A stretch of 64,000 nucleotides of DNA from contig NZ_LBJC01000020.1 in NCBI RefSeq assembly GCF_004114535.1, positions 310,001 through 374,000 of the forward strand. The letters run 5' to 3'. This document shows, one piece after another, positions 26,474 through 34,325 of the stretch (position 1 is its first letter; every line of letters starts with the position of its first letter). Both the position numbers and the translations under genes were made by a program. A model generated the notes under the pieces. The model made no database searches, was not told the DNA's origin, and was given only the letters and a program-made list of their open reading frames with translations. The DNA is from Bradyrhizobium nanningense. Lineage in GTDB: Bacteria; Pseudomonadota; Alphaproteobacteria; Rhizobiales; Xanthobacteraceae.

Positions 26474-28078
26474 GTGAGTAATATTTTGAATCTTCGGTAC
26501 GGCGGCGGCTCGCTCGCTCTGAACAAGAGCAGCACCCTCGCAGCTGTCCATTCCGGCTCGTTGCTTCAGCCCGCTGCAGAAAATCAAATCGCTTCTCGCT
26601 CCGGTTCGTATCAAATCCGGAAGCGCAGCGACCTTGGAACCATCAAGGCGCTCGGAGACGAAACGCGAAGGGATTCGAAGAGCCTCGAAAGTACGATCGG
26701 CAGGCTGTCACGTCCCGCGGAAATTACCAACGTCTATCACAGCTCTCCCGATATGGTGCCTTTCGTTCCGACCGGAACGGTCTATCTCGAATTTCATGAA
26801 ATGGCCGATGAGCAGACGAGGAATGAACTGATCACCCGGCACCACTTAAAGCTGGTAAGACGGGAATTCGACGGCGGGTTGACGCTTCGTGTGGACGATC
26901 ATCGACGGGACGCAGTCGAAGTTTGCACCGCCTTGCAGCAGGAGCCATCAGTCAGGATCGCCGAGCCCGACCTGTCGACAGAGGGTGAGGTGAAGGGCTT
27001 TGCCGTCCCGAACGATGCCCTGACGGATCACGAGTGGTACCTCGAAAATACCGGCCATAACGGCGGCGACACTGGCAATCTGAAAGCTGGCGCCGATGCG
27101 CGAGTGATTGCCGCATGGCGTCTGCTTCAAGGCTTCGGTTCTCCCGATGTGGTGATTGGAATTATCGATGACGGCTTCGACTTGAGCCATCCCGATCTTG
27201 CGGATCGATCGGTGCATCCCTGGGACTTTGCGCGCAATGCGGCCAACGTCGCTCCCGAACCCAACCTCACGTCGCCGCAGTTGGGAAACTGGCATGGCAC
27301 GGCATGTGCCGGGATTGCCATTGGGGCCGTCGGCGCCGGCAAAATCGTTGGCGCCGCTCCTGGATGTTCCTGGATACCGGTGCGCTGGTCGAGTCTGGAG
27401 CCGATAGAGATCGCGAAATGGTTTGACTATATGCGTGAGCACGGAGCATCGATCGTCAGTTGCAGCTGGGGCGCTCGGGCGACCAACTACCCACTGTCGA
27501 CGCGGGTTGCCAAAGCAATCAGCCGTTGTGCCACCGAGGGGCGTGAAGGCAAGGGCAGCATCATCGTCTTTGCCGCCGGTAATGAAGGCCGTGACGTCAA
27601 TGACCCGGCCCACAGCAGCGTGAATGGATTCGCCATCCATCCAGACGTCATAGCGGTCGGCGCTTCCGACAGCCTGGATGAATATGCTTCCTATTCGAAC
27701 ACCGGCAAGGAAATCTGGATATGCGCGCCCTCGAGTAGTGACAGCGGTCGTGGTGTTACGACTGCCGACGTGACCGGAGAATTCATCGACTCGATCGGAG
27801 CGACGCGCCCTTTGGGCTATGTGCCAGGTGATTACAACGAACACTTCGGCAAGACGTCGAGCTCCTGTCCGCTGGTTGCCGGAATCTGCGGGTTGGTGCT
27901 GAGCGCCAATCCAGGACTGACCGCGGCGGAGTGCCGCGAGATCCTCAAGCAGACCGCGCGTCGGATCGGTGATCCTGGTTCCTACGATGCTGATGGCCAT
28001 TCACGACTCTTTGGATACGGATGTGTTCACGCCGAGGCGGTGGTTGCCGAGGCGAAGGCCCGGTTGTTGCAGGCTTAA
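26474..28078 (+). CDS. S8-family serine protease (subtilisin-like)
   Basis: A 534-aa subtilase. Residues about 95-175 look like a fervidolysin-type propeptide domain (FVPTGTVYLEFHEMADEQ). The catalytic domain has the aspartate in VIGIIDDGFDLSHPDL near residue 235, histidine in NWHGTACAGIAIG near 275, the oxyanion asparagine in VFAAGNEGRDV, and the serine in GKTSSSCPLVAG near 460, where the usual GTSMATP is altered. There is no signal peptide at GTG 26474, so it may act in the cytoplasm or be exported another way. It is the first gene of a six-gene same-strand operon with heme-binding and Rieske proteins; the next start is 66 bases downstream. Confidence 0.85.
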   Translation: MSNILNLRYGGGSLALNKSSTLAAVHSGSLLQPAAENQIASRSGSYQIRKRSDLGTIKALGDETRRDSKSLESTIGRLSRPAEITNVYHSSPDMVPFVPTGTVYLEFHEMADEQTRNELITRHHLKLVRREFDGGLTLRVDDHRRDAVEVCTALQQEPSVRIAEPDLSTEGEVKGFAVPNDALTDHEWYLENTGHNGGDTGNLKAGADARVIAAWRLLQGFGSPDVVIGIIDDGFDLSHPDLADRSVHPWDFARNAANVAPEPNLTSPQLGNWHGTACAGIAIGAVGAGKIVGAAPGCSWIPVRWSSLEPIEIAKWFDYMREHGASIVSCSWGARATNYPLSTRVAKAISRCATEGREGKGSIIVFAAGNEGRDVNDPAHSSVNGFAIHPDVIAVGASDSLDEYASYSNTGKEIWICAPSSSDSGRGVTTADVTGEFIDSIGATRPLGYVPGDYNEHFGKTSSSCPLVAGICGLVLSANPGLTAAECREILKQTARRIGDPGSYDADGHSRLFGYGCVHAEAVVAEAKARLLQA

Positions 28079-28144
28079 GCCAATCCGCTGCCTGCAGATC
28101 AAGTGTTTGCCCCAAGGGCGCGAGTTGTAACGCAGGAGGAAGTT

Positions 28145-29368
28145 ATGTGGGCATTCCGGGCTTTCGCGATGATGATCGCCGTCAACGCGAGCTTGCATTC
28201 GGTCAGCGCGATGGCACAGGAGGCATGGAAGGAACCGCAAGATTCCGCCGCCGCGGTCACCGATCCGGACCGGTATGCCTGGCGGCTTTTCGTGGCCCTC
28301 AATTGGCCGGCAAACGTTAAGCAGAGGGCACCGGATTCAACCAAGAAGTTCGGAGATGCGGCACCGGGACCGGTCGTTTGGGAAACCTGGCGGAGCGCCA
28401 ATAACAATGCAGCCGATACGGCTTACCCCATCGACGGTTCTGACCCCGGCACCTGGCTCGACAAAGAAACGCCCGCCGACAAACCTATCGCTGGTCTGGA
28501 CCGTGGCGCGGAGCAGCAACGAATCCTGCTGGAGTCGATGAAGCGGGGAAACACACCGCTGCCGGCATTCGAAGAGGACATCGCAAGAGCCTTAGAGAAC
28601 GAAGAGACCGTCAACGAGACCAGATTAAATCAGGCAACGTTCGAATTTGTGAGGTCAAAGAAGCTCTACAACGTCGACGAACAGATCAAGCTGTTTACGA
28701 ACCGGGTCCAGACCATCGACTTTCCGCTGGCAGCCAAGGAAGTGAAGGCGCAATGGCGCGAGATCCAGGAGGCCGACAAGCCGCGCTACCACTGGGTCAA
28801 GTCCGACAACGGCAAGATCTATGGACTGACGGCGCTCCATATCACGACAAAGGATTTACCGAAATGGCTTTGGGCGACCTTCGAGCACATTGACAACAAG
28901 ATTCCGGAATCCCAGGGCGGGCGCAAATTCAATATTGGCTGGAATCTGAAGTCGGTGGATCACTTTGCTTGCCCTCAGGCGCCGCATGATTGTGAACAAG
29001 CGCCGGCCAATATCGGTCTCGAAGGCACCAAATGGGCAAACTACCGGCTTCGCGGAACGCAGATCGATTTCGTCGACAGCCGCGGCAACATCACGCTGCT
29101 CGCGAATTCGCAGCCCGAAGGCGGCTTCCAGAACACGTCGTCCTGCATCACGTGCCACGCCCGGTCGACGATCGGCGCAACGGCACGCATGTCGGTCTTC
29201 AAATGTCAGGGGCAGGGTTCGACGGGTATGCCCAGCCCGGCGTGGTTCGTCGACCCGGCCAACAATCTCAAGTTCGTGCAACTTGACTTTGTCTGGTCTC
29301 TTTTCCGAGCTCGACGGGCAAATCATAGCGGAGCTCCCCCGGCTCAGGACCCGCTCTGCTCGAATTAG
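28145..29368 (+). CDS. Secreted monoheme CXXCH protein A
   Basis: A 407-aa exported protein from ATG 28145 with a strong AGGAGGA site. The signal peptide is MWAFRAFAMMIAVNASLHSV with cleavage after SAMA. The mature protein begins with a family motif YAWRLFVALNWPANV and carries one c-type heme motif, CITCH, near residue 337. WATFEHIDN and TKWANYRLRG match the second CXXCH protein of this operon (WSSFEHVDN, TVWANYMLVM), so the two are paralogues. It ends in a short tail soon after VQLDFVWSLFRAR. I do not recognise a named family. The motif implies covalent heme attachment in the periplasm and an electron-transfer or oxidase role. Confidence 0.72.
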   Translation: MWAFRAFAMMIAVNASLHSVSAMAQEAWKEPQDSAAAVTDPDRYAWRLFVALNWPANVKQRAPDSTKKFGDAAPGPVVWETWRSANNNAADTAYPIDGSDPGTWLDKETPADKPIAGLDRGAEQQRILLESMKRGNTPLPAFEEDIARALENEETVNETRLNQATFEFVRSKKLYNVDEQIKLFTNRVQTIDFPLAAKEVKAQWREIQEADKPRYHWVKSDNGKIYGLTALHITTKDLPKWLWATFEHIDNKIPESQGGRKFNIGWNLKSVDHFACPQAPHDCEQAPANIGLEGTKWANYRLRGTQIDFVDSRGNITLLANSQPEGGFQNTSSCITCHARSTIGATARMSVFKCQGQGSTGMPSPAWFVDPANNLKFVQLDFVWSLFRARRANHSGAPPAQDPLCSN

Positions 29369-29392
29369 ATCGTTTTGCCTAGGGAGAATGAG

Positions 29393-29860
29393 ATGACAAC
29401 GAACATTCCCGGTTTCGTACAAACCATCAAAGTCAACGATTTTCTGCCGGGTGATCCACCAATCGACATAACTGACATCGTTCGTCAGGCGGATAGCGGC
29501 GCAACTCCGCGGATACTTGCGCGGTTAGAGACGGATAAGCCAGATGGAGAGCAACCGCCGTCACCGCCAAAGTTCTTTTCGATTGCACGGCGATGCACGC
29601 ATGCCGGCTGCAATATCCTCAAGGGCAGTCCGAACTGGGCGACGGCTGACCGGCCCATTGTGTTCAGCATGCTTGGGGAGGGTGCTACGGCTTATCCGGT
29701 CATCCAGTGTCCGTGTCATGGCAGCAGATTCGATCTGACCAGTGGCAAGCGCTTGCTGGGTCCGGCGCCGCCCGGTGCCAATCTGGCTCAATTTGAAACC
29801 AGGATCGAGACGGTGGGCGAAGATTCCTCTGTGTTTGTGGCGATAAACGCCATGCCCTGA
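29393..29860 (+). CDS. Rieske [2Fe-2S] protein
   Basis: A 155-aa soluble Rieske-fold protein from ATG 29393 (AGGGAG upstream). Cluster ligands are in CTHAGC near residue 67 and CPCHGS near residue 104, the full Cys-His/Cys-His set with 30-odd residues between. The loop has the extra GSPNWATADRP segment. There is no signal peptide, Tat motif or membrane helix, unlike bc1-type Rieske subunits, so it resembles a soluble ferredoxin-like carrier. It sits between the protein-A gene and the propeller gene with gaps of 24 and 35 bases. It probably passes electrons in the same pathway as the CXXCH proteins, though a cytoplasmic protein could not reach them directly. Confidence 0.82.
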   Translation: MTTNIPGFVQTIKVNDFLPGDPPIDITDIVRQADSGATPRILARLETDKPDGEQPPSPPKFFSIARRCTHAGCNILKGSPNWATADRPIVFSMLGEGATAYPVIQCPCHGSRFDLTSGKRLLGPAPPGANLAQFETRIETVGEDSSVFVAINAMP

Positions 29861-29895
29861 CGGGACGAGTTGGCGGTATTTGGCGGAGGCTGACA

Positions 29896-31212
29896 ATGGC
29901 AGCAGCTTTGAAATGGACGGCGACGGGGGCGACACCCAGCCAGCGTTACGACGATGTCTGGTTCTTCAATCCCACTGTCGGATGGGCGGTCAACAGCTCG
30001 GGATACGTCCAGAAGACGACCAACGGCGGACAGACATGGGAGACCAAGTTCAAGACACCTATCCTCCCCGGGACTAATCGGCCGGTCTACCTTCGCTGCA
30101 TGGCTTGGCCGAGCGAGCAGGTGGGGTGCGTCGGAACGCTGACAACCGAGCTCCGCCTCTATCGCACCACGGATGGTGGCGAACACTGGAATCCGGTCAC
30201 TCTACCGGCCGCCGCGCCAAAGAAGGTCTGTGGATTGTATGCGGTAGATCAGTCCGTCATCTACGGTTCGGGGACCAACGATCCCAGCGACGGAGCTGCA
30301 GTGATCAAGAGCAGCGACGGAGGAAATAGCTGGATCGCGATCGACATGTCAACGCACGCGTCGAATTTGATCGACATTTACTTCCAGACCAGGGAACGCG
30401 GCTGGGTAGTCGGCGGCTTCTCCGACAAGGCGCAGCCCACATATGATGACGTCAAGCCGGTGATCCTCTTTACTGAGGACGGGGGTGAGACATGGGTCGA
30501 CCGTCTGAAAGACATGCGCTCCCAATTTGTGGAGGGCACCTGGGGATGGAAGATTCAGTTCCTGAATGACCGGCTCGGATTTGTCTCGCTGGAGAACATG
30601 ACACAGGCCTTCATTCTCAAGACCGAGGATGGCGGCAAGACTTGGTCGAAGTTTTCGGTACACGGCAATGCCAATATTGAAGGCATTGGCTTCCTCGATT
30701 CATCCACCGGTTGGGTCGGCGGGTGGGGCGATGAGGACTTTGCCTCGGGCAAGAGCAGCGTCACGAATGATGGCGGCCAGAGCTGGCAGAATGCGGATTC
30801 GATCGGAAAGTTCATCAATCGATTTCGCTTCTTCGGCAACCCCGTCAATCTCGGATACGCCGCGGGACGGACCATCTACAAATATGCACCGGACGTGGCA
30901 ATCAAAGGCGTCGCACCGGTTGCCGTTGCCGCCGCCGCCCGCGCGGAAACCGAAAGCACTCCGTCCTACGACAAGCAGGTGCCGATCAGATTCCAAGTCC
31001 CCGCCGGGAGCGAGCGCGCAACGCTCCATATCTGGAATCGCTTCGGCAAGGAGATGCGAACGCTGATCGATGAAAAGAAGCCCGAAGCAGGGTCTCGGGA
31101 AATGGTGTGGGACCGCAAGGACGACCGCGGAGAGGCGGTTCGCCATGGCGTCTACATCTATCGCGTGACGGTCGACGGGAATGCAGAGAGTGGCGTGTTC
31201 GCGTTGCGCTAG
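29896..31212 (+). CDS. YCF48-like beta-propeller with FlgD-like C-terminal domain
   Basis: A 438-aa protein with repeated propeller blades of the YCF48/BNR type: TTNGGQTWETKF, TTDGGEHWNPV, SSDGGNSWIAI, TEDGGETWVDRL, TEDGGKTWSKF and TNDGGQSWQNA, each with the GG-x-W core. The last about 90 residues form an Ig-like domain of the FlgD type (IWNRFGKEMRTL then WDRKDDRGEAVRHGVYIYRV). In photosystem II, YCF48 (HCF136) is an assembly factor, so a chaperone or scaffold for the neighbouring redox proteins is plausible. There is no signal peptide at ATG 29896, which has GGCGGAGG upstream. Confidence 0.78.
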   Translation: MAAALKWTATGATPSQRYDDVWFFNPTVGWAVNSSGYVQKTTNGGQTWETKFKTPILPGTNRPVYLRCMAWPSEQVGCVGTLTTELRLYRTTDGGEHWNPVTLPAAAPKKVCGLYAVDQSVIYGSGTNDPSDGAAVIKSSDGGNSWIAIDMSTHASNLIDIYFQTRERGWVVGGFSDKAQPTYDDVKPVILFTEDGGETWVDRLKDMRSQFVEGTWGWKIQFLNDRLGFVSLENMTQAFILKTEDGGKTWSKFSVHGNANIEGIGFLDSSTGWVGGWGDEDFASGKSSVTNDGGQSWQNADSIGKFINRFRFFGNPVNLGYAAGRTIYKYAPDVAIKGVAPVAVAAAARAETESTPSYDKQVPIRFQVPAGSERATLHIWNRFGKEMRTLIDEKKPEAGSREMVWDRKDDRGEAVRHGVYIYRVTVDGNAESGVFALR

Positions 31213-31289
31213 CCGAGATATCACGCGGAAGGCGTAATCTGTATCTGTGTGGGGCGATTGTGTAGTGATGATCTAGGGAGGGATACGTG

Positions 31290-32747
31290 ATGCAAACGCG
31301 CTTTGTCGCTGCCGGAGCTCTCCTTGCCACAATTCTCATGAATGCTCACGCCGCATCGGCGCAGGGAGCGCCGGATGTAACGCCCAAGGTGCTGCCGGAC
31401 CGGATCGACGATGTACCGGACGCTGATGGGAGCCCGTTTCCGCGCTTCGACAATTTCAGTTGGCGGGCCTTCATCGCCCTGAACTGGCCGGCGCTTGAGG
31501 GGCCTGAAAATCGCGGCATGCCGGACCGGACCAAAAAGCCGGGTGATAGCGGACCGCGCGTGTGGGAGACCTACAAGGCGCGCTACGAGGTTTTCGCACC
31601 GGGGGCACCAGAACCGAAGGGCTGGACCAGTTACGAGGGGGCGAATCCGTGCGGCGGGGTCGACAACGAGACCAAGACACTGAGCGCATTCAGTCATTTT
31701 GCGGACTACAATCAGGCATCATTCGTGCTGGGGAGGCTGGCTAATCCGCTGATCGACCAGAGCAAGATGTATACGCGTTATGAGGTCCGCTTTAGCCGCG
31801 AACAGTTTGAGTCGATCGTGGATCCGAACAACAAATGGTACATCAAGCAGAATTTGCCGACGGCGGCGAAGCCTGGGACTTTCAAGGATGGCTCGGTTGA
31901 GATCAAGGCCGCCTGGCGCGTGCTCAATCCTGGTGATGGCACCGTTCGCAGCCGCTTCTACATCAACAAGGCGATGGTGTTCGATCCGGTTGCGACGGAT
32001 CAGCAGGGGACAGTCGTCTGCAATGAACATGAAATTGCGCTGGTCGGATTTCATATCGTCATCAAGACGAAGTTGAGGCCACAATGGATCTGGAGTTCTT
32101 TCGAGCACGTCGACAATGTGCCGCCCAGGACTGACGAACCCGATGCCAAGGCCGTGCCTGTCCGATACTCATTCAATTCCGGGTTGCCGCCGCAGGTAGT
32201 GGCGCCGATGCCGGCGCCAGGGATGATTTCCGAGACCAACCGGCCCGACCCGAATTTGAAGATGCAGGTTATCCGCGCGCAACCGATTCAGCCGGAAACG
32301 ATGCAGATGAATCGGAATTACTGGAATCTCCCTGACATCAAGGAGACCGTTTGGGCCAACTACATGCTGGTGATGACGCAGTGGCCGAGAATACCGGGCA
32401 CGCCCGGCATCGGCAACGCGGGAACGCCATTTCCGACCGGTGTTTCATCCACCCTCGCGAACACGACGATGGAGACCTATCAACAGAGAAACGGCAGAAG
32501 CTGCATCGAGTGCCATCAAGAGGTTTCCAACTCGCTGGGCAGGGATTTCGTTGCCTTCATGGGCTTCGACGCTACAGATCCTGTGCAGCAGGCGATCGCC
32601 GCGACAGCATTCCGGGCCAGTTCCATCCGTGCTGCGAACGCAACCAGGAACTCGCCGAGCCTGGACTCTGTAAGGGGTCCGTCGCGAACTGCACTGGATG
32701 ATGATCCATCGGTGCAGGCTTTGGTCCGGATCCTTCAGGAGCCGTGA
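31290..32747 (+). CDS. Secreted monoheme CXXCH protein B
   Basis: A 485-aa exported protein from ATG 31290 (AGGGAGGG upstream). The signal peptide ends ASA, before QGAPDVT. The mature start SWRAFIALNWPALEG matches protein A of the same operon, as do FEHVDN and the WANYMLVMTQWP region. One c-type heme motif, CIECH, lies near residue 409. It has a longer proline-rich middle (VVAPMPAPG) and a longer tail than protein A. The paired occurrence of diverged copies suggests a heterodimeric electron-transfer complex or an oxidase with two heme subunits. The family is not recognised. Confidence 0.72.
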   Translation: MQTRFVAAGALLATILMNAHAASAQGAPDVTPKVLPDRIDDVPDADGSPFPRFDNFSWRAFIALNWPALEGPENRGMPDRTKKPGDSGPRVWETYKARYEVFAPGAPEPKGWTSYEGANPCGGVDNETKTLSAFSHFADYNQASFVLGRLANPLIDQSKMYTRYEVRFSREQFESIVDPNNKWYIKQNLPTAAKPGTFKDGSVEIKAAWRVLNPGDGTVRSRFYINKAMVFDPVATDQQGTVVCNEHEIALVGFHIVIKTKLRPQWIWSSFEHVDNVPPRTDEPDAKAVPVRYSFNSGLPPQVVAPMPAPGMISETNRPDPNLKMQVIRAQPIQPETMQMNRNYWNLPDIKETVWANYMLVMTQWPRIPGTPGIGNAGTPFPTGVSSTLANTTMETYQQRNGRSCIECHQEVSNSLGRDFVAFMGFDATDPVQQAIAATAFRASSIRAANATRNSPSLDSVRGPSRTALDDDPSVQALVRILQEP

Positions 32748-32775
32748 GATAGAACGCCGAACAGGAGGGCGAAGA

Positions 32776-33141
32776 ATGGCCGGCAAGATTAATACATACG
32801 GGGAGTTTCAGGACTTCATGGACGCCTGCTGCGTTAAGGTCCAGGCCGATCCGGACCTCTCGGGGCATGGGCGGTGGTGGCGGCAGATGGATCACAATGA
32901 GTTTGTCACCACCGGCGAGGTCAAACATCGGCGCGTAGTGGTGGTTGGCGATCCCGACAATTCAGTTATGGTCCAGGCGCTGCGAGGCGTCCCGCCGGAC
33001 TTTGCCGACGATCCCGGCGCATTGTTTGGCCGTATGCCGCAAAATGCTGCGGCATTTTTCGATGTGGCCGATATCGACGAAATCGCAGACTGGATCAAAC
33101 GCGGATGCCCAAACGGCGGGGGTGGCGTACCGGCTTCCTGA
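32776..33141 (+). CDS. Small cytochrome-like protein without CXXCH
   Basis: A 121-aa protein from ATG 32776 with AGGAGGG upstream, the last gene of the operon, 28 bases after protein B. The C-terminal part reads DNSVMVQALRGVPPDF, GRMPQNAAAFFDVADIDEI and WIKRGCPNGG, the pattern of the C-terminal helix in cytochrome-c-like domains (GxMP..DI..I..WI..G.P). There is no CXXCH and no signal peptide, so covalent heme is not expected. It may be a partner that docks to the CXXCH proteins. The assignment is by pattern only. Confidence 0.55.
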   Translation: MAGKINTYGEFQDFMDACCVKVQADPDLSGHGRWWRQMDHNEFVTTGEVKHRRVVVVGDPDNSVMVQALRGVPPDFADDPGALFGRMPQNAAAFFDVADIDEIADWIKRGCPNGGGGVPAS

Positions 33142-33149
33142 CATGGTGA

Positions 33150-33359
33150 CATTTCTCGGGAAGGGCTGCTCCGGGCGAGTCCGTTCGTGTGCTTCAGTAC
33201 CTTATTGAGCGCGGTCCAGGCCGGACGGAGGTCGAGCTGGCCAAGGCAATTCATGGTGACAAAGGATATCAGCGACAGGTCAACCAGGACCTGGTGTTGT
33301 TGCTGGGAAAAGCAACCGTCACTCGGCGCGGTGAACCATGGCGATACTATCCCGCCTGA
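33150..33359 (+). pseudogene. Helix-turn-helix gene fragment
   Basis: An open frame without a good start reads ESVRVLQYLIERGPGRTEVE then LAKAIHGDKGYQRQVNQDL and TRRGEPWRYYPA before TGA at 33357. This looks like the C-terminal winged-helix part of small regulators common in rhizobia. A GTG at 33189 could start a 56-aa remnant. The 5' part seems to have been lost at the end of the protease operon. Confidence 0.5.
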
Positions 33360-33413
33360 CTTTTTCCGCTTCGGAATGCTTCAAGGCCAAGGTAGCTGGT
33401 TCTGCCTGCGGTC

Positions 33414-33764
33414 TCAGTAGCCCGGCACGCGATCCGTCCTGCAATCGTATGGACCGTCCTTACCCGTACCCTCAACCCTCGTATCGTAGAAATGGCCCGT
33501 GGACGGAGCGGCGAGCCATTCGTCAACAATCGGCTTCGGCATTTCGAAATAGTGGTAGTAGGTCGTTTTGAGCCGGACGACGACGTACTGATTTGAAGCG
33601 TCGTAGCAGAGCCTGTTGACGACACTGCTCCGGGTGATGTCCTGGCAAGTGAAGGGTTTGAGTTCAACCGGCCCGCGATACTTCACATCGACAGACTCTG
33701 AATCGGCCCAGGTGGCACTCATCAAGAGGAAGATCAGAGACAGGTAGCGCATTGATTTGCTCAT
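33414..33764 (-). CDS. Secreted KTSC-domain protein
   Basis: A 116-aa minus-strand protein with a signal peptide (MRYLSLIFLLMSATWADS, cleavage near the Asp) and a KTSC domain: LCYDASNQYVVVRLKTTYYH then YFEMPKPIVDEWLAAPSTG and HFYDTRVEG. A cysteine pair (CQDITR, LCYD) and a final YDCR fit a secreted protein. KTSC is named after the lysyl-tRNA synthetase of short proteins where it was first noted; the role is unknown. It faces the protease operon and precedes a trbB relic. Start ATG 33764, with ATG 33752 as alternative. Confidence 0.65.
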   Translation of the reverse strand: MSKSMRYLSLIFLLMSATWADSESVDVKYRGPVELKPFTCQDITRSSVVNRLCYDASNQYVVVRLKTTYYHYFEMPKPIVDEWLAAPSTGHFYDTRVEGTGKDGPYDCRTDRVPGY

Positions 33765-33904
33765 TCATTCGAGTGGGCTGCGACTGTAAGCCTCTGGCCG
33801 CTGGCAACGTGATCGGCCCATCCGATGCACGTTTTGTCGCCCTCGATTGCTGGGAATCTACGGTGACAACCCATTCCATGCTGTTCAGTTGGAGGCGGAG
33901 ATCT

Positions 33905-34115
33905 TGCGCCGCGCGCACGCTCAGCAGCGCGCTGGGCCGCACCGCGTATACGTGGACGACGACGCAATTCGTCCAAGTCATGCTGAACCCTGACGGTCGG
34001 CAGTGGATCAACGAGCTTTGGCAGGCCGAGTGAAAGAAGTGAACGGTTCTGCTGCTGATAGCGATCGAATCCTTGACTTGGTGAAGCACCATGTCGGGCG
34101 AAGGTCTCACTGGGA
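33905..34115 (+). pseudogene. Broken 5' fragment of trbB
   Basis: The + strand reads TLSSALGRTAY then [16 protein letters not shown], a stop, and in the same frame DSDRILDLVKHHVG. The intact TrbB at 35881 has [29 protein letters not shown] and [14 protein letters not shown] in the same order. The fragment ends there. It is therefore the beginning of a second, diverged trbB, left inside the cargo about 1.8 kb before the real gene. Confidence 0.8.
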
Positions 34116-34218
34116 CCCCGTTTACAAGAGCGGCAGGCTTGTCGGCTAGATCTGGGAGATATCTTTCGTCACATCAAAACAGCGGCCTGATTGCCCACGT
34201 GGACGAGTTGCTTCGCCG

Positions 34219-34299
34219 GTCCTTTCTTTTTCTACGCCAGCCTACGACCGCCGCAATTTAGCCAAGCCGACAAAAAGCTGGACGCGCTATCGGCTCGAA
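34219..34299 (+). repeat. Module-boundary repeat R2
   Basis: CCTTTCTTTTTCTACGCCAG then CCTACGACC, and GACGCGCTATCGGCTCGAA at 34281-34299, identical to the 19-base block of R1 at 26021. The first block also matches R3 at 35756. It lies between the trbB relic and the MFS gene. Confidence 0.65.
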
Positions 34300-34325
34300 T
34301 GAGCAGAGGAGCAAGAAGAGCTAGC

